Position numbers and translations under genes: made by a program
Notes under the pieces: generated by a model
The model's database searches: none
Told to the model about the DNA's origin: nothing
The model's input: only the letters and a program-made list of their open reading frames with translations
Shown here: in pieces, positions 60,684 to 64,000 of the stretch
Layout of the letters: every line of letters begins with the position of its first letter
Numbering within the stretch: position 1 is the stretch's first letter
NCBI GenBank assembly: GCA_047628385.1
Contig: JBLHVH010000001.1
Coordinates: forward strand, 1 to 64,000
Source: PZPK01 sp047628385
Lineage (GTDB): Bacteria > Pseudomonadota > Gammaproteobacteria > Pseudomonadales > Oleiphilaceae
Length of the DNA: 64,000 nucleotides
Direction: 5' to 3'

Positions 60684-62465
60684 TTACTTTAAACGCTTTT
60701 CTTCCCACATTTGCTCGTAGGCACCCTCTAATCCCTCAATAAACCTCGCACTATCTACCAACGCACTTTCTCGCATCCGTTCACGCAACACACCTCTAAG
60801 TTTAGCTAACTCACCCAGGTTGGACGTTTTTTCAATCGCAATGTTAATATATTCGCTCTCGCTTTGCGCAATACAATCGTCTAAGCCGACTTGAGACAAC
60901 AAACTCAAACCAACCCGAGACCTATGTGAGCTCCCTGCTAAACTTATAACAGGCACTCCCTGCCATAAAGACTCGCAAATCGTAGTGGTCCCATTATATG
61001 GATAGCTATCCAAATGAATATCTACTTTTGAATACTGCTCAAGGTGAGAAGATATTTCGAACTCCCACCCTTGGAGCAATACACGCTTCCGATCAACACC
61101 CCCTTTTTCAAACTCCCCCCACAACCATTCACACAGTGCTTTTTCACAAAGTGGCTTAGCCTTCAAATAAAGCGTTGAGTGCGGAATCGCTAATAACAAC
61201 TTAACCCACATATTTATCGACGTAGGTGTGAGTTTCGCAAAAGCATTAAAAGAACCAAAACAAACACCTTTTGCAGCCTCTTTTAAAGCAGGTAACTCAG
61301 CTACATCGGGCGCATCTAAAGCAGGTGTATAACATAAAAACCCATGAGGCAAACGCTTTAAAGACTCAGTATAAAACGCATCTGTCTGACCTTCAGGGTC
61401 AGACCAGTTATCCGTAATACGATAATCCATCCGAGACAAACCTGTCGTATTTGGATAACCTAAATACGTCACCTGAACCGGTGCAGCTCTTCGGGCAAAA
61501 ACACCCAAACGAGTTGAGCCCGCATAACCCACCAAATCAACCAAAATATCAACCTGATCAGCGACTACTTGTTGATATAACGCTTCATCAGACATGCCAT
61601 AACTTTCAAACCAGTGCTCACTTTTACCCTTAAAATATTCAGTTACCGCATCAGGCTCTGCGACATCCGAATAACAAATCAGCTCAAAATTTTCTTTAGA
61701 GTAAGACTCAACAATTGCTTTAAAAAAATAAGACACTGAATGGGATTTAAAATCAGCGGAAACATAAGCAATTTTTAACCGCTTGGGACGAGGCACGTCT
61801 AAATGAACCCGCGAGTCGTTATTTATGAATTCACGTTCAATCATTTCACCATAAGACCGATGTACGTCAAATATACGCGCATCCGAAATACTATCAGCAT
61901 AGTTATGCGTCATGATGCTCGAAGTAAAAACAGATCTATTATCGCTATTTAACTTCTGGCCTTTTTCATAATAAAAAATTGCTTTTTCAGGCTGAGCAAC
62001 AAAAGTATTTAGCTGTCCACAGTAATTTTGATACAAAGCGTTGTTAGGGTCTAGTTCAGCCGCTTTCACCAAATAGGGTTCTGCTGTTAAATAATGCCGA
62101 GACTCAAACCAAAAATAACCCAAGTAAAAAAAAGCATCTGCCGACTTAGGCTTTAGTTTTATTAATTCACGCGCTGGCGCCACACCCAATTTAAGAAATC
62201 TATGACGCCAACACAAAATAACCGCACTTTCTACCGCAACAGCATACCGAGGAGATGGCCCCTGACATACCTGATAATACGACCGAACAGCCGACTCAAA
62301 CTCACCTAAGTTCTCGTGTAACTGAGCGAGCGCAAACCACACTTCAATATCTTGTGGCAAAGCTTTAGAAAGCTTTAAAGCAACGCCTTTAGCCTCTGTA
62401 TATTTTTTTTGCTTGGCTAACTGCATTATTTTTTGTTTAAGCTGAGCCTCTTTATTTTTATCCAT
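60684..62465 (-). CDS. TPR-containing O-GlcNAc-transferase-like glycosyltransferase (GT41)
   Basis: A 593-residue protein. The N-terminal part (about 1-190) has tetratricopeptide-type repeats (VWFALAQLHENLGEFESAVR; AFFYLGYFWFESRHYLTAEP). The C-terminal part (about 225-590) is a GT41 SPY/OGT domain: RLKIAYVSADFKSHSVSYFF, ILVDLVGYAGSTRLGVFARR, APVQVTYLGYPNTTGLSRMD, HLDSYPYNGTTTICESLWQG. It probably transfers a sugar from a UDP-sugar to a protein; in bacteria substrates are mostly unknown, but flagellin is one suspected class. It lies between dapB and carA, where these are usually adjacent. Confidence 0.9.
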   Translation of the reverse strand: MDKNKEAQLKQKIMQLAKQKKYTEAKGVALKLSKALPQDIEVWFALAQLHENLGEFESAVRSYYQVCQGPSPRYAVAVESAVILCWRHRFLKLGVAPARELIKLKPKSADAFFYLGYFWFESRHYLTAEPYLVKAAELDPNNALYQNYCGQLNTFVAQPEKAIFYYEKGQKLNSDNRSVFTSSIMTHNYADSISDARIFDVHRSYGEMIEREFINNDSRVHLDVPRPKRLKIAYVSADFKSHSVSYFFKAIVESYSKENFELICYSDVAEPDAVTEYFKGKSEHWFESYGMSDEALYQQVVADQVDILVDLVGYAGSTRLGVFARRAAPVQVTYLGYPNTTGLSRMDYRITDNWSDPEGQTDAFYTESLKRLPHGFLCYTPALDAPDVAELPALKEAAKGVCFGSFNAFAKLTPTSINMWVKLLLAIPHSTLYLKAKPLCEKALCEWLWGEFEKGGVDRKRVLLQGWEFEISSHLEQYSKVDIHLDSYPYNGTTTICESLWQGVPVISLAGSSHRSRVGLSLLSQVGLDDCIAQSESEYINIAIEKTSNLGELAKLRGVLRERMRESALVDSARFIEGLEGAYEQMWEEKRLK

Positions 62466-62543
62466 AGTCCAACAAGATCTCTTCTATAAGAATTTGTACG
62501 GGTTAAAAAAATCCAACCACACAATACAATTTATATCACCCAT

Positions 62544-62573
62544 AAAAAAGGGCGCACAAAAAATTGCACACCC
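62544..62573 (-). terminator. dapB terminator
   Basis: GGGTGTGCA pairs with TGTGCGCCC (three G-U pairs) and is followed by T6 on the minus strand, about 30 bases behind the dapB stop. It separates dapB from the downstream glycosyltransferase gene. Confidence 0.75.
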
Positions 62574-62601
62574 AGCATTCAAACAATTATTACAAACAAT
62601 T

Positions 62602-63405
62602 TTACTTTAAACCCAATACATCTCTCATTTCATACAAACCGGTAGGCTTTGATGACAACCAAGCTGCCGCTCTAACCGCGCCACGAGCAAAAGACATTCG
62701 ACTTGTGGCCTTATGCGTTATTTCTACTCGCTCACCATCACCTAAAAACATAACAGTATGGTCACCCACGATATCACCACCTCTTACCGTAGCAAAACCA
62801 ATTGTTTCTTTATCACGTGCACCCGTTTGCCCTTCTCGACCATAAACCGCCACCGACCGTAAATCACGATTCAGCCCATCAGCCACAGACTGCCCCATCG
62901 CTAATGCAGTACCCGATGGCGCGTCTACTTTATGACGATGATGCGCCTCATAAATTTCGACATCATAATCGTCACCAAGAATTTCTGCCGCTTTTTGCAG
63001 CAAGTTTAAACAAACATTCACACCCGTACTAAAATTTGCAGCTTTACAAATAGACGTCTCAACCTGATAACCAAGCAGGACTGCCTCTTCTTCCGTTGTA
63101 AAACCTGTGGTACCGACAACAATACCCTTTCCGTGTTTAGCACATAATGCTGCATTCGCTAAAGTGGCATCCGGCGCAGTAAAGTCAATCAATACATCAA
63201 AGTCAGTAATAACTTCAGATATATCACCACTTACCCGCACACCATTTGCACCCAGCCCTGCTAACTCGCCCGCATCTGCCCCGATCAATGAACTACCAGG
63301 AAGCACGATCGCCGCCGTCAACTCTGCCTCAGAAGACAAAGTCACCGCCTCTATCAGCATTTTCCCCATTCGCCCCACAGCACCGGTCACAGCAATTCGA
63401 GTCAA
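62602..63405 (-). CDS. dapB: 4-hydroxy-tetrahydrodipicolinate reductase
   Basis: A 267-residue NAD(P)H enzyme of lysine and diaminopimelate synthesis. Seen: the nucleotide fold IAVTGAVGRMGKMLIEAVTL, DFTAPDATLANAALCAKHGK, GTTGFTTEEE and the active site EAHHRHKVDAPSGTALAMG. The start is TTG at 63405 with AGGGG six bases upstream. It lies behind dnaJ, as is common in gammaproteobacteria. Confidence 0.97.
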   Translation of the reverse strand: MTRIAVTGAVGRMGKMLIEAVTLSSEAELTAAIVLPGSSLIGADAGELAGLGANGVRVSGDISEVITDFDVLIDFTAPDATLANAALCAKHGKGIVVGTTGFTTEEEAVLLGYQVETSICKAANFSTGVNVCLNLLQKAAEILGDDYDVEIYEAHHRHKVDAPSGTALAMGQSVADGLNRDLRSVAVYGREGQTGARDKETIGFATVRGGDIVGDHTVMFLGDGERVEITHKATSRMSFARGAVRAAAWLSSKPTGLYEMRDVLGLK

Positions 63406-63505
63406 AACCTTCCCCTTTCATTCACTAACGTTAACGTAATATATACGCAACAACTAAAAAAATAGAGCCCAAATCCGCGCCCTTGCAATCAATGCACTCT
63501 AGCAA

Positions 63506-64000
63506 CTAAAGCTTCATATCATCAAAAAAGCTTTTAACACCCTCAAACCAAGAATGCTGCTTAGGGCCATGTTTTTTATCGCCACTGCCACCTAAGGTAT
63601 CTTGGAAAGACCGCAATATATCTTTTTGCTTCTTCGACAAATTGACAGGCGTTTCAACAATCACACGACACATCAAATCACCTGCAGCACCGCCTCTTAC
63701 TGGCGCAACACCTTTACCACGTAAACGGAACATTTTACCCGTCTGAGTTTCTTGAGGTATTTTAAGATTAACGCGACCATCTAATGTTGGCACCTCTAAC
63801 TCACCACCTAACGCGGCATCAACAAGCGAAATAGGCACATCACAGTACAAACTTTTACCATCACGCACAAAAATAGGATGCTCTTTTACCGATACCTGTA
63901 CATATAAGTCACCAGAAGGACCACCCTGAGCCCCCACCTCACCTTCGCCTGCTAGACGAATACGATCACCCGTATCCACACCCGGCGGCACTTTAACCGA
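63506..64000 (-). CDS. dnaJ: Chaperone DnaJ, C-terminal part (runs off the window)
   Basis: The last 164 codons of DnaJ; the reading frame is open to base 64000. It covers the end of the C-terminal peptide-binding domain I and domain II: VPPGVDTGDRIRLAGEGEVG, SVKEHPIFVRDGKSLYCDVP, VPTLDGRVNLKIPQETQTGK and RGKGVAPVRGGAAGDLMCRV. The J-domain and zinc repeats lie beyond the edge. The order dnaJ-dapB-carAB is conserved except for the GT41 gene. Confidence 0.95.
   Translation of the reverse strand, partial: SVKVPPGVDTGDRIRLAGEGEVGAQGGPSGDLYVQVSVKEHPIFVRDGKSLYCDVPISLVDAALGGELEVPTLDGRVNLKIPQETQTGKMFRLRGKGVAPVRGGAAGDLMCRVIVETPVNLSKKQKDILRSFQDTLGGSGDKKHGPKQHSWFEGVKSFFDDMKL

Noticed and set aside
1..64000. 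Prophage, insertion sequence, CRISPR, toxin-antitoxin or other defence system
   Set aside because: No transposase, integrase, repeat array, phage structural or defence gene was seen; nearly all genes are housekeeping genes in conserved order.

Overview
The window is chromosomal DNA of a gammaproteobacterium, AT-rich (roughly 40% GC by eye). The evidence is gene order: thrS-infC-rpmI-rplT-pheS-pheT-ihfA, dnaJ-dapB-carA-carB-greA, yhbY/rlmE-ftsH-folP-glmM-tpiA-secG-tRNA-Leu-rimP-nusA-infB-rbfA-truB-rpsO-pnp, plus an iron superoxide dismutase, type II secretion genes and an RND/YCF48/DUF1329 cluster common in marine oil- and lipid-using genera. A Cycloclasticus-like or related marine organism fits, but the species cannot be fixed from this sequence alone. 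I see no phage, insertion sequence, CRISPR array or rRNA operon. Most genes lie on the minus strand.

Layout. 1-7.8 kb: tRNA-Pro, then (read right to left) the translation block thrS, infC (AUU start), rpmI, rplT, pheS, pheT, ihfA and a MerR regulator. 8-13 kb: a three-gene envelope/export cluster (MMPL-type RND permease, YCF48-like periplasmic propeller, DUF1329). 13.4-22.7 kb: pepN, two small conserved genes, a rhomboid protease, a phosphoesterase, nadK, a PLP enzyme and a coiled-coil protein. Between yeaC and the rhomboid gene lies an apparently undescribed Fur-controlled small RNA. 22.9-23.7 kb: a possible 28-residue acidic protein and two Asp/Val tRNA pairs. 23.9-29.3 kb: two unknown envelope-type proteins, purEK, an orphan CheX-like protein and sodB. 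29.4-33 kb: gspN-gspC-gspD of a type II secretion system. 33.3-36.1 kb: groES-groEL behind a near-consensus sigma-32 promoter, and fxsA. 36.2-39.1 kb: an alkyltransferase-like protein, a GGDEF/EAL protein and a thioesterase. 39.3-48 kb: the pnp to rimP transcription/translation block. 48.3-55.8 kb: tRNA-Leu, secG, tpiA, glmM, folP, ftsH, rlmE, yhbY and greA. 55.9-64 kb: carB, carA with a leader-peptide attenuator, a GT41 glycosyltransferase, dapB and the 3' part of dnaJ.

The strongest new element is at 17357-17487 on the plus strand. A 17-nt Fur-box palindrome overlaps a good sigma-70 promoter. The predicted +1 is the first base of a stem-loop, followed by a CU-rich single-stranded stretch, a second hairpin with the UCACAUUG string also present in E. 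coli RyhB, and a Rho-independent terminator ending in seven U. This is the architecture of an iron-sparing RyhB/PrrF-type RNA, and the window also carries sodB, a classical target of such RNAs. The second notable element is the carAB leader (60472-60631): a promoter, a 19-codon leader ORF with its own Shine-Dalgarno sequence, and an intrinsic terminator, all upstream of a TTG-initiated carA.
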